Below, piece after piece: positions 28,917 through 37,781 of a stretch of 64,000 nucleotides of DNA. The DNA is from Bacillus testis (lineage in GTDB: Bacteria > Bacillota > Bacilli > Bacillales > DSM-1321): contig NZ_LN851186.1 of the NCBI RefSeq assembly GCF_001243895.1, positions 3,176,981 to 3,240,980 on the forward strand, in the 5' to 3' direction. The notes under the pieces are model-generated. The model was given only the letters and a program-made list of their open reading frames with translations, was not told where the DNA came from and made no database searches. A program made the translations under genes and the position numbers. How positions within the stretch are numbered: the first letter of the stretch is position 1; each line of letters starts with the position of its first letter.

Positions 28917-28965
28917 ATTTTCCCTTCTAACTGATTGAATTTTCACCTATCATATCATAATAAAT

Positions 28966-28990
28966 GGGGACGGGAAATTTTCCCGTCCCT
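28966..28990. terminator. Short perfect palindrome, possible ytcI terminator
   Basis: 11-bp arms GGGACGGGAAA / TTTCCCGTCCC around one base. There is only a weak T-run on either strand, so a terminator role is plausible but unproven. Confidence 0.5.
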
Positions 28991-29088
28991 ATCCTTCCCT
29001 TATATTTATTTGTGCTTTGTGACTGGTATTATGACTGTCTTTAAAATGGGGTGACAGCAAAGAAGATAAAACAACTGATTGGTCACCT

Positions 29089-30675
29089 TCAATGTTTTAT
29101 TATATTTTCCTCTTTTTGGCGAAGCTCAATTCTTCTGATTTTCCCGGAAGTTGTTTTTGGCAGTTCGTCGATAAACTCGATGGAGCGGGGATATTTGTAA
29201 GGGGCCGTCAATGTTTTTACATGCTGCTGCAATTCAGCCACAAGTTCAGCTGTCGGCACGGCCTCGGGATCCCCTAAGACGACATACGCTTTAACCACAT
29301 GGCCGCGCACTTCATCGGGACTTGCCACCACTGCGCATTCTTTGACTGCAGGGTGTCTGACAAGGGCATCCTCCACTTCAAACGGACCAATTGTATAGCC
29401 TGAAGAAATGATGATATCATCGCCTCTGCCTTCGAACCAAAAATAGCCTTCTTCGTCTTTCTTTGCTTTATCCCCCGTAATGTAATAATCGCCGCGGAAC
29501 TGCATGGACGTCCTTTCAGGGTCATTCAGATATTCCTTAAAAAGTGCTGGAGTATCTTTGTGCACCGCGATATCCCCCACTTCTCCAATCGCGCATATCT
29601 CTCCATTTTCATCGACTACTTCTACTATATTGCCCGGCGTCGGCTTGCCCATCGAGCCTGGTTTAACCTTCATCCCTTTCGTTACGCCGAGCAGTAAGGT
29701 ATTCTCTGTTTGCCCATATCCGTCACGGACCGTTATATTAAAATGTCTCCGGAAAGTATCAATGACTTCCTGGTTTAGCGGTTCTCCTGCTGAAACCGCG
29801 CTATGCAAATGTTCTAGGTTATAGGCGCCCAAGTTTTGCACCTTAGCCATCAAACGGTATTCGGTCGGGGTACAGCACAGCACATTGATTTGATATTTTT
29901 CCAATAATGACAAGAAGATTTCAGGCTCGAACCTTCCGTTATAGACAAATCCGGTTGCTCCCATTCCCAATACTGACAGAAACGGGCTCCAAATCCACTT
30001 TTGCCATCCAGGTGCTGCTGTCGCCCATACAAGGTCTCCTTCCGATATTCCCAGCCAATTTTCAGCAGCAGTATGCAAATGCGCATATGCCCAGCCGTGT
30101 GTATGTACAACGCCTTTTGGATTGCCGGTTGTGCCTGAAGTATAAGCCAAAAACGCTGTATCATCCCTGCTGGTATCCTCTGCTTTAAAAACCGCGCTCT
30201 CTTCTCCCATACAGTCAGGCAGATATCGCCAGCCATCAACTCTGGCATCTCCTAGGCTGTATTTCAATAGAGATTCCGCCTCCGGAATGCAATCAAATTC
30301 CTTTGTAAATTGTTCATAACAAACAACAGCCTTAACGTTTCCATGGTTAATCCGATATTGAAGGTCTTTGGCCTTTAGCATTTCGGAACTCGGGATGACA
30401 ACCATCCCCGCTTTTAATGCTGCCAGATAGACTTCATATGCTTCCACTAAACGCGGAATAACCACCAATATTGCATCTCCTTTCTTCAAGTTATCCTTTT
30501 TGTAAACGTTTGCAATTTGATTTGCTGCATCCAGAAGTTCTTTGTATGTACGCTCTTTTATATGCCCGCTTTCATCTTGCCACTTAAGCGCAAGCTTCCC
30601 CGGTATATGTGCATGCTTTTCCATTTCGCTTGTAAGATTATATTGGAATGGCGCTATTAACTCTTCACGTTTCAT
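29089..30675 (-). CDS. ytcI: AMP-forming acyl-CoA ligase (YtcI type)
   Basis: 528 aa. ANL superfamily enzyme: activates a carboxylate with ATP and joins it to CoA. Seen: P-loop YTSGTTGNPKGVVHTH, the DGYGQTENT adenine-binding motif, TGDKAKKDEEGYFWFEGRGDD hinge region and the catalytic Lys in PKTTSGKIRR. Resembles acetyl-CoA synthetases but is shorter than AcsA (572 aa); substrate is probably a short- or medium-chain acid. The upstream region carries a structured repeat. Confidence 0.9.
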   Translation of the reverse strand: MKREELIAPFQYNLTSEMEKHAHIPGKLALKWQDESGHIKERTYKELLDAANQIANVYKKDNLKKGDAILVVIPRLVEAYEVYLAALKAGMVVIPSSEMLKAKDLQYRINHGNVKAVVCYEQFTKEFDCIPEAESLLKYSLGDARVDGWRYLPDCMGEESAVFKAEDTSRDDTAFLAYTSGTTGNPKGVVHTHGWAYAHLHTAAENWLGISEGDLVWATAAPGWQKWIWSPFLSVLGMGATGFVYNGRFEPEIFLSLLEKYQINVLCCTPTEYRLMAKVQNLGAYNLEHLHSAVSAGEPLNQEVIDTFRRHFNITVRDGYGQTENTLLLGVTKGMKVKPGSMGKPTPGNIVEVVDENGEICAIGEVGDIAVHKDTPALFKEYLNDPERTSMQFRGDYYITGDKAKKDEEGYFWFEGRGDDIIISSGYTIGPFEVEDALVRHPAVKECAVVASPDEVRGHVVKAYVVLGDPEAVPTAELVAELQQHVKTLTAPYKYPRSIEFIDELPKTTSGKIRRIELRQKEENIIKH

Positions 30676-30750
30676 GGTTATTCCCCCTCATCTGGTATTA
30701 CCTTCCATTATACTAAATTATCTAAATTTTTCATCATTTTGTTTTTTTCC

Positions 30751-30900
30751 ATTCTTACTGGCGCTCAAACTCCCATACGGAAATGAAGACAAAAAAATAT
30801 AAGCGGTAGATCAAACACCAGAAAATACCCGATTGGTTCAACTAATAATCGGTGGCGAATAATTAAACCCCTGCCGATCAACATTTCACTTCGATCCTTT
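30751..30900. repeat. Structured dispersed repeat, copy B (longest)
   Basis: About 150 bp in the ytcI upstream region. Outer arms TTCTTACTGG (30752-30761) and CCAGAAAA (30818-30825) pair partially around GAAGAC-A-run. A second part has CCGATT (30829-30834), AATCGG (30847-30852) and CCGAT (30873-30877): the middle segment can pair with either side, giving two mutually exclusive hairpins. Matches copy C over about 80 bases and copy A over about 35. Confidence 0.72.
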
Positions 30901-30912
30901 TGCTCATTCCAA

Positions 30913-30944
30913 AAAGAGAGCAGGCGGATTGCCTGCTCTCTTGT
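30913..30944 (-). terminator. Terminator of sspA
   Basis: 11-bp stem AGAGAGCAGGC / GCCTGCTCTCT with a 5-base loop, followed on the minus strand by TTTT. Confidence 0.92.
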
Positions 30945-30959
30945 AGCCATTGTATTTAA

Positions 30960-31166
30960 TTATTTTTGGTAACCGCCCAATTGTTGTTCAGCCATTTGAA
31001 CTAGACGTTTAGTAATTTCTCCACCAACTGATCCGTTAGCGCGAGAAGTAGCATCCGGTCCAAGTTGCACGCCGAATTCTGTAGCGATTTCGTATTTCAT
31101 TGAGTCAAGTGCGCCTTGTACTCCCGGTACTAGCAATTGGTTTGAGCTGCTGTTGTTGTTTGCCAT
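30960..31166 (-). CDS. sspA: Alpha/beta-type small acid-soluble spore protein
   Basis: 68 aa. Coats DNA in the dormant spore and is degraded on germination by the GPR protease, whose site is in [12 protein letters not shown]. The C-terminal [19 protein letters not shown] is the conserved DNA-binding half. AAAGGAGGTG precedes the ATG. Upstream is a sigma-G-like promoter, downstream a strong terminator, so monocistronic. Gln/Asn/Ser-rich N-terminus as usual. Confidence 0.97.
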   Translation of the reverse strand: MANNNSSSNQLLVPGVQGALDSMKYEIATEFGVQLGPDATSRANGSVGGEITKRLVQMAEQQLGGYQK

Positions 31167-31190
31167 GTGTTTTCACCTCCTTTGTGATAA

Positions 31191-31220
31191 TAGATTGTGT
31201 AAAAACACATGGCATTATTC
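31191..31220 (-). promoter_or_regulatory. Sigma-G-like promoter of sspA
   Basis: On the minus strand GAATA (31220-31216), 18 bases, then CAATCTA (31197-31191). This fits the sigma-G form GHATR-N17/18-CATNNTA with one -10 mismatch, 25 bases before the start codon. Confidence 0.6.
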
Positions 31221-31301
31221 TGCGGGAGCATTGGTAATTCTTCACATGTTCCGACGCCCGGAAATCAGCTTCTTTAAAATCCGCATCTTTTTCTTTTATC
31301 C

Positions 31302-31392
31302 CTTTCTAATCGGCGTTAAGCTCCCACTACAACACTGGTGAAGACAAAAAAATTGTAAGTGGGCGATCAAACCCCAGTGAGAATCCGATTGA
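31302..31392. repeat. Structured dispersed repeat, copy C
   Basis: 91 bp ending at the thiI stop codon. Three pairings are visible: AATCGG (31308-31313) with CCGATT (31385-31390); CCCACTACAA (31323-31332) with TTGTAAGTGGG (31353-31363); and CACTGG (31333-31338), in the hairpin loop, with CCAGTG (31374-31379), which would make a pseudoknot. Shares GAAGACAAAAAAA and the GATCAA-A-CCCCAG / CCGATTG ends with copy B. Confidence 0.72.
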
Positions 31393-32607
31393 TTATAGCA
31401 AATCGTCCATCTCACTGTTTTCGATCGTTTTGCCTGGCTTGACATGGATTGTTTCTGTATGATTCACAGCCGCTTCAATAAGCTCGTCAAATTCAATAAA
31501 ACTTTCATAATAATTCACTTTCTCGCGGCGAGGCATCGTTTTTGGATTGGCAGGCGTAAACACCGTACAGCAATCCTCATATGGTCTATTTGAAATTTCC
31601 AGCGTCCCTAATTCTTCCGCCTGCTTGATGATTTCTAATTTATCAGCTGTGATAAGCGGGCGGATAATCGGCGTTGTTGTCACTTCATTGATTGCATTCA
31701 TGCTATGCAATGTCTGGCTCGCCACCTGGCCCAGGCTTTCTCCTGTAATAATAGCAAGCGCCCCTTGTTTTTCGGCAATGGCATCCGCTATCCGCAGCAT
31801 TAGCCGGCGCGTAGTGGTCATTGAGTAATTTTCCGGAATTTGCTGCTGTATTTTCTTTTGAATATCAGTAAACGGCACGACATGCACCATCATATGGCCG
31901 CACGAATAAGAAAGGACTTCAGCAAGATCCAAAACCTTTTGCTTGGAGCGTTCGCTTGTAAAAGGAGGGCTGTAAAAATGAATGCATTCTACCTCTATGC
32001 CCCTTTTCATTGTCAGGTATCCGGCTACAGGGCTGTCGATGCCGCCCGATAGCATCAGCATCGCCTTTCCGCTTGAATTAAGGGGCAACCCGCCTGCGCC
32101 CTGTATAATTTCGCCAGTCAGGTAAGCCGCTTCTTTTCTGATTTCAACAACCAGGTTCAGGTCCGGCTTCTTCACATCAACTGAAAGCTGCTGATTATGC
32201 CAAAGAATATGGCCGCCTACTGCACGGTTAATATCGTTTGTTTCCAAAGGGAAGGATTTATCCGCCCTTTTAGTCGTCACTTTGAAAGTAGAAATTGGTT
32301 TTTCCAGACCGGCTATATAATCCAAGCCGGCTTGTTTAATGGCATCAATCTCCTTCTCGACTACTACCACGGGAGAAAAAGATTGGATACCGAAGATTTT
32401 TTTCAAACGGTCCGCTACCTCTCTATAGTCGGCTCCATTTAACAGGATGTACATGCGGTCTCTGGTCGCTTCAATCTCGAGCATGTCGAATCGTTTATCT
32501 TTCAAGGCATATTTAATGCTTCTTTTTAATTTAGCAACAAAGGCGCGGCGATTCTTGCCTTTAGTCGATAATTCGCCGTAACGGATTAATATTTGATCAA
32601 ATTTCAT
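31393..32607 (-). CDS. thiI: tRNA 4-thiouridine synthase ThiI
   Basis: 404 aa. Adenylates tRNA U8 and inserts sulfur received from the neighbouring cysteine desulfurase. N-terminal ferredoxin-like and THUMP domains (1-165) and a PP-loop AdoTyr-binding domain with LMLSGGIDSPVAGY (about residue 183). No rhodanese domain, as in B. subtilis, where NifZ delivers sulfur directly. Starts five bases after the nifZ stop, so one operon. Confidence 0.96.
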   Translation of the reverse strand: MKFDQILIRYGELSTKGKNRRAFVAKLKRSIKYALKDKRFDMLEIEATRDRMYILLNGADYREVADRLKKIFGIQSFSPVVVVEKEIDAIKQAGLDYIAGLEKPISTFKVTTKRADKSFPLETNDINRAVGGHILWHNQQLSVDVKKPDLNLVVEIRKEAAYLTGEIIQGAGGLPLNSSGKAMLMLSGGIDSPVAGYLTMKRGIEVECIHFYSPPFTSERSKQKVLDLAEVLSYSCGHMMVHVVPFTDIQKKIQQQIPENYSMTTTRRLMLRIADAIAEKQGALAIITGESLGQVASQTLHSMNAINEVTTTPIIRPLITADKLEIIKQAEELGTLEISNRPYEDCCTVFTPANPKTMPRREKVNYYESFIEFDELIEAAVNHTETIHVKPGKTIENSEMDDLL

Positions 32608-32612
32608 TCTTG

Positions 32613-33755
32613 TTACCTCATAACTTCTTGTAATTTTTCAAGTATATCCTTTAAAGAACGGATGAACGTCTCAGCCTGTTGGATTGTGTTGTCATAAGAC
32701 AGTGATACACGGATTGAACTGGCTGCCAACGCTTCATCCCCCGTCATCATCAAGATTGTATCGCTTACCGCTTTTTTCTTTGACGAGCAAGCACTGGTTG
32801 TAGATACATAAATTTCTTTTTCTTCTAAAGCATGCACTAATACTTCAGATTTCACACCAGGAACGGAAAAGTTAAGAATATGCGGCGCAGCCAAATGGGC
32901 AGGAGTATTGACAACCACTCCTTCCAAACGATTTAAGCCTTCGCGCAAGTATTGTTGGATTTGGCTCATTTTTGCCAAATCGGATGCCATTCGCTCGGTT
33001 GATAAACGCAATGCCTTTGCCAAAGAGACAGCACCAGCAACATTTTCCGTGCCGCTCCGAACCCGGCGCTCCTGGCTGCCTCCGGAAAATAAAGGGCTCA
33101 AGGCAATGCCTTCCCTGATATAAAGGATTCCTGTTCCTTTTAAACCATGGAATTTATGGCCGGACATGCTGCACAGGTCTATGCCAGCCTTTTTGAAATC
33201 CAAGGGGACTTTCGTAATCCCTTGTACATTATCAACATGAAATAGCGCCTTCGGAAATCGCTTCAATTCCGTGCCTATTTCTTCAATTGGCTGTATAGAA
33301 CCGACTTCATTGTTCACGTGCATGATCGACACGAGGATTGTATCATCCCGAAGAGCTCCGACGACATCCTCCGCACTCACTCTTCCTTCTGGGCCGACAG
33401 GGATGATCGTCAATTCGAACCCTTCATCGCGCAGTTGTTTGCAAGCTTCTTTTACCGAGGCATGTTCCACCCCTGATATCACTATATGTTTACCCCTCTG
33501 TTTGAACGCAAGAGCTGTACCTTTAATGCTTATATTATTGCCCTCCGTTCCTCCAGAAGTAAAATAGATCTCCTGCTCCTCTACCTTCAAAATGGAAGCA
33601 ATTTGTTTTCTTGCCATACTCATCAATTTTTCCGCTGATGCCCCTATTCCATGAAGGGAAGAGGGATTGCCGAAGAATTTGGTAGAAGATTGCGTAAAGG
33701 AATCAATGACTTCTTTATAAGGAAGCGTGGTCGCACTATTATCAAAATATATCAT
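32613..33755 (-). CDS. nifZ: Cysteine desulfurase NifZ (ThiI partner)
   Basis: 380 aa from the ATG at 33755, which starts the canonical MIYFDNSATT. PLP enzyme that takes sulfur from cysteine. PLP lysine is in SGHKFHGLKGTG; the persulfide Cys lies in the loop STTSACSSKKKAV near residue 325. The class II-type SACSS loop fits dedicated partners such as ThiI. It heads nifZ-thiI; the promoter is in the gap toward braB. Confidence 0.94.
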   Translation of the reverse strand: MIYFDNSATTLPYKEVIDSFTQSSTKFFGNPSSLHGIGASAEKLMSMARKQIASILKVEEQEIYFTSGGTEGNNISIKGTALAFKQRGKHIVISGVEHASVKEACKQLRDEGFELTIIPVGPEGRVSAEDVVGALRDDTILVSIMHVNNEVGSIQPIEEIGTELKRFPKALFHVDNVQGITKVPLDFKKAGIDLCSMSGHKFHGLKGTGILYIREGIALSPLFSGGSQERRVRSGTENVAGAVSLAKALRLSTERMASDLAKMSQIQQYLREGLNRLEGVVVNTPAHLAAPHILNFSVPGVKSEVLVHALEEKEIYVSTTSACSSKKKAVSDTILMMTGDEALAASSIRVSLSYDNTIQQAETFIRSLKDILEKLQEVMR

Positions 33756-34106
33756 GTAAGACACCATCCAATTTGTATGCTTATGCAACTCTTAATTTTA
33801 ACACAATTGCCATAAAAAGATAAACAGTCTTTAATTACCAAATATAAATGTGAAAAAAGTTTTTGCAAAATATTAATTCCCTGTGTAAAATCTATAAATG
33901 TACTTGTAATAACAGAAATGATTTTATAGTCTAAATTATTATACTAGATTAAATTGTTTGAAAAATTAAATATTTACAGCGGGTTTTATCCAAACTATTT
34001 CTAGGCAACAGAAACCCTGACACCGATTACCATTGTATTAAAAAGTAGCTAATTACAATGACTCGGCCTTAAGCCGCACTGGTTAGCAGAAATGGAGGAC
34101 ATTTAT
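33756..34106. other. Divergent nifZ / braB regulatory region
   Basis: 350 AT-rich bases. A CodY-like box (AATTGTTTGAAAAAT, 33952-33966; three mismatches to AATTTTCWGAAAATT) fits the known CodY control of braB in B. subtilis. A hairpin CATTGTA / TACAATG (34032-34061) and CGGC-CTTAA-GCCG (34069-34081) lie in the presumed braB leader. Confidence 0.45.
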
Positions 34107-35456
34107 ATGAATAAAGAATTTTCAACAAAGCAAATATTTGCGATCGGGCTGATGCTCTTCGCTCTTTTCCTTGGAGCCGGCAATATTATTTTTCCGCCAT
34201 TCCTTGGCCAACAAGCAGGTACAAATATTTGGATGGCTGTTGCAGGATTTCTTGTTACAGGAGTCGGCCTTCCTTTATTGGCGGTTATTGCAGTCGGTAA
34301 GGCGGGCAATCTTCAAACAATGGCAAGCCGCGTACATCCTGTTTTCGGAATCGTCTTCACAATCGTTATTTATATGGCAATCGGCCCTTTCTTCGGTATT
34401 CCTAGAACGGCCACTGTCACATATGAAATCGGAATCCTGCCTTTCTTGAATGAATCAATGGCAAAATCACCTATCCCATTAATTCTGTTATCGATTGTCT
34501 TTTTCGCTGTAACAGCATGGCTGTCTATGAATCCGACAAAATTAGTCGATCGGATCGGTAAAATCATTACACCTATCTTATTGATCGTTCTTACCGTTCT
34601 GGTTGGGAAAAGCATTTTTTCTCCACTTGGCCCTATTGCTGAACCAAGCGAAGCTTATCTCACCAATTCATTCTTCAATGGATTTACTGAAGGTTATTTA
34701 ACAATGGATACAATTGGCGGCCTAGTGTTCGGAATCGTCATCATCTCAGCTATTAAAGGAATCGGAATCACTAAACCGCAGGTAATCACCAAAGCGGTCG
34801 GAAGAGCTGGATTAATTGCAGCTGCCGGCCTAGCGATTGTTTACTTAGCATTAACTTATATCGGAGCAACCAGTGCTTCAGAAGTAGGCGTGCTCGACAA
34901 CGGAGGCGCCATCCTATCGGCATCAACAAAAGTGATGTTCGGATCTTTCGGAAGTATTATTCTCGCTCTGACTATCACACTTGCTTGTTTAACAACTTCT
35001 GTTGGGCTGATTTCATCTTGTTCACAATTCTTCGCCCAGCAAATCCCGGCTTTGTCCTATAAAGCTCTTGTTTGTATCTTAGCACTGTTCAGCACAGTGG
35101 TTGCTAACTTCGGATTAGCGAAACTGATCTCTATTTCATTGCCTGTATTAAGTTTCATTTATCCACTGGCAATCACATTGATTGTGCTGTCGCTTGTACA
35201 TCATATTTTCAACGGTCATTCTGCTGTATATCTTGGAGCTATGCTAGCCACAGGTGTTGTAAGCTTAATTGATGTACTTACTGGTTTAGGCATCCATTTG
35301 GGCGCCCTGACAGAACTGGTCGGCAGCCTTCCGCTGGCAGCCCAGGGGATTGCTTGGTTGATCCCAGCAATGGCAGGGGCTCTACTTGGATACGGATACA
35401 CTCTAGCGTTCGGTAAAGTGAAGGAAAGTTCAATGATCGATATCGATTTGGACTAA
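34107..35456 (+). CDS. braB: Branched-chain amino acid permease BraB
   Basis: 449 aa from the ATG at 34107 with GGAGG upstream. LIVCS family with about 12 hydrophobic segments and the opening FALFLGAGNIIFPPFLGQQAG typical of Na+-coupled Leu/Ile/Val carriers. Conserved FFGIPRTATVTYE follows. Divergent from nifZ, followed by a strong terminator. Confidence 0.96.
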   Translation: MNKEFSTKQIFAIGLMLFALFLGAGNIIFPPFLGQQAGTNIWMAVAGFLVTGVGLPLLAVIAVGKAGNLQTMASRVHPVFGIVFTIVIYMAIGPFFGIPRTATVTYEIGILPFLNESMAKSPIPLILLSIVFFAVTAWLSMNPTKLVDRIGKIITPILLIVLTVLVGKSIFSPLGPIAEPSEAYLTNSFFNGFTEGYLTMDTIGGLVFGIVIISAIKGIGITKPQVITKAVGRAGLIAAAGLAIVYLALTYIGATSASEVGVLDNGGAILSASTKVMFGSFGSIILALTITLACLTTSVGLISSCSQFFAQQIPALSYKALVCILALFSTVVANFGLAKLISISLPVLSFIYPLAITLIVLSLVHHIFNGHSAVYLGAMLATGVVSLIDVLTGLGIHLGALTELVGSLPLAAQGIAWLIPAMAGALLGYGYTLAFGKVKESSMIDIDLD

Positions 35457-35496
35457 GAGTTAGGTCGCTTCATCCCCTAGTAAAAACAATCTTGTA

Positions 35497-35543
35497 CAAA
35501 ACGAGTATAAAACGAACGAAAGGTTTTATACTCGTTTTTTTAT
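35497..35543 (+). terminator. Terminator of braB
   Basis: 16-bp perfect stem (AAAACGAGTATAAAAC / GTTTTATACTCGTTTT) and a run of T. Confidence 0.93.
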
Positions 35544-35748
35544 TTTTAAAAACGAAAGTGAGAGGAAAGCCTTTTGGGACTGGCCAATAAAAGGAGTACA
35601 AATAGCGAACTCGTCAGTTGCCCTTTAAGGATTGGATGGTTTTAACAACCCACTCTATGTAACGGCCTCATATGGGTTGAAGAAAATCTTCATCAATTTA
35701 ACACAATAGAAAAATGGCTGTAGGATCCCGTATATAAAATACACACAC
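35544..35748. other. Gene-free stretch between two terminators
   Basis: About 200 bases between the braB and ezrA terminators. No convincing ORF, hairpin or repeat was found; short frames suggest at most a decayed coding remnant. Confidence 0.4.
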
Positions 35749-35784
35749 AAAAAGACCTTCCCTGTAAAAGGTAAGGCCTTTTGC
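35749..35784 (-). terminator. Terminator of ezrA
   Basis: On the minus strand AAAGGCCTTACC pairs with GGGAAGGTCTTT (two mismatches) followed by T-run. Confidence 0.8.
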
Positions 35785-35787
35785 TAT

Positions 35788-37488
35788 TTAATCCAGCTCA
35801 TCGAGATAGGATTTCTGTACTTTAATTTCCTTCAAGCTTCCCGGATCTACTTTTTCCAGGGCAGCTGCCGCTTCTTCCAAAGCTGCGCTGTATTCATACT
35901 GCCTGAATTTCGCCTCCGCTTCCTGAAGGGACAAACCGATTGATGGATATTTGCTTCGATAACGGTTCGCATATTGGATCACTTTTTCACTCAATAGCAT
36001 TTCTTCAATCATATCATGGGAATATTGGACGAATCCCTCAACAGAAGAGTGCGCTTTTTCCATATATATATTGACAGCAGCCATATCCAAAGGCGTTTCC
36101 TCTAGCTTATCCGAGACATCGGACAGTGCTTCAACTGCTTCCGCCAATTTTTGTTTATATGCCTCAGGAACCCCTGGGACATTGCTTTTTACCAACCATC
36201 TTTTAGCTTGCTTCATGTCTGCATGCAACTTCTTAATTTGGGAGCGCGCCTCAAGCTCATCTTTCCGCAGATCGTGTATGGTCTGGGAATATGCCTTTTG
36301 TTCCTTCGTTATCTCTGCGAGTTTCTGTTGAATATCACGCAATTGGTCAGCAAGCAAAGAATAGGCTGTATCGCGCTGATTGATTTTCGCCTGCAGGTAT
36401 TCCGCTTGCTTAACGATGGACGACAATTGTTTTTCCAGGTTCTTTTGATGCTTAATATCGTTCTCCGATATATGGTAGCTATGCTTGATTGTATTTGTAT
36501 CCATCTTCAGCTTATCGTTTTCATATGTAGCAATCGATAAATCATCCTTGACTTTCTCGCTTTCACTGGCAACATATTGCCGGGAAACCACTTCATTCTC
36601 GAATAAATCGTATAATGTGGAAATACGGCCCTTTAATTCATCAAGCCCGTGTTCAGCTTGTTCCACTTCCGCCATATCCAATAATTCAGCGCACTGGGCC
36701 AGCTGTTTCTCCATGCCATCCATTTCTTTAGAAAATTCAATTGCATCCAGGATGTATTCTTTTTCGAGCATTTCTGCAAAGCCGTCCTTCAATTCATTCA
36801 ATTGGTTCGGCAATACAGTATTCGCTTCTGTCAATAGATCCGGCATTCTATTCATCCGGTCACGGACATCTTTCATACAGGAACGGATCTTTAAGACAAA
36901 CTCACGCGCCTGGAGGTAGTTTCCGTTTTCAGTCGCTTCTTCATACTGGGAAAACAAAGACAGCGTTTCTTCTAGTGTATGCTCCAGGATGGCCGCTCCT
37001 CTTCCGTATTGATGGCGGTGCGCCAGCAATCCTTTTTTAGAAACCCTGTATTCTTCTTTTAATTCCTCGATTTCGACACGGTTGCTTTCCTCGCTGCCTA
37101 CCAACTCATTAAGCTCGTCGATGATTTGTTGGATGGATGCCTCCACATCCTTCAGTTGTTGTGATATTTTTCGTTGTACTTCCTTCGATTGGCTGAATCG
37201 GTATTTGTCGATAAATTCCTCAGCGTCAAACAATAATTCCTCGACATCCGGCAAGCGGACTGTAACGATTTCATCCCATTCGTTACGCCATTTCTCAAAC
37301 ATTTCTTCAGTTTCGCCAGTCATATTTAATTGTTTTACCTTAGAAAGCTCATCGAGTACAGGGCGATTCATAATTTTCAATTTCCATTCTTCTAGCTGAT
37401 CAACATCTTTATACCGTTTTTTTTTGAAAAAATAACCGACCGCCAAAAAGGCCAGCACCAAAATGATAAAGCCTAAAATATACGCCAT
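35788..37488 (-). CDS. ezrA: Septation ring formation regulator EzrA
   Basis: 566 aa. One N-terminal membrane helix (residues 2-21) then a long all-helical, spectrin-like coiled-coil body, the usual EzrA layout. It negatively regulates FtsZ ring formation at the poles and tethers Z-ring to membrane. The C-terminal RYRSKYPSIGLSLQEAEAKFRQYEYSAALEEAAAALE segment is the conserved QNR-patch region. Divergent from hisJ. Confidence 0.96.
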   Translation of the reverse strand: MAYILGFIILVLAFLAVGYFFKKKRYKDVDQLEEWKLKIMNRPVLDELSKVKQLNMTGETEEMFEKWRNEWDEIVTVRLPDVEELLFDAEEFIDKYRFSQSKEVQRKISQQLKDVEASIQQIIDELNELVGSEESNRVEIEELKEEYRVSKKGLLAHRHQYGRGAAILEHTLEETLSLFSQYEEATENGNYLQAREFVLKIRSCMKDVRDRMNRMPDLLTEANTVLPNQLNELKDGFAEMLEKEYILDAIEFSKEMDGMEKQLAQCAELLDMAEVEQAEHGLDELKGRISTLYDLFENEVVSRQYVASESEKVKDDLSIATYENDKLKMDTNTIKHSYHISENDIKHQKNLEKQLSSIVKQAEYLQAKINQRDTAYSLLADQLRDIQQKLAEITKEQKAYSQTIHDLRKDELEARSQIKKLHADMKQAKRWLVKSNVPGVPEAYKQKLAEAVEALSDVSDKLEETPLDMAAVNIYMEKAHSSVEGFVQYSHDMIEEMLLSEKVIQYANRYRSKYPSIGLSLQEAEAKFRQYEYSAALEEAAAALEKVDPGSLKEIKVQKSYLDELD

Positions 37489-37781
37489 TACAAAGCCCCC
37501 TGTATCAAACTGAATGTATCTTTTTCTGCATTGTTTTTACCGAAGATAGCGATTCATGGTTATGTTCAATTGTCATCTATTATGTAAGAAAAACGAATAA
37601 AATTAAGCATTTATATATTTTTCGGCAAGAACAGGCATAAAATCCTTTTTTCTTCGAAAAAACATCTAAAAATACGCTTTTTATAGCTTTTATGATACCA
37701 TGTAAACAATATTTTTTAAGTAGTTATTTTGATTTTTCCATAAAATTATATCTAAAAAGCGATAAAAGGAGGTTTTCGACC

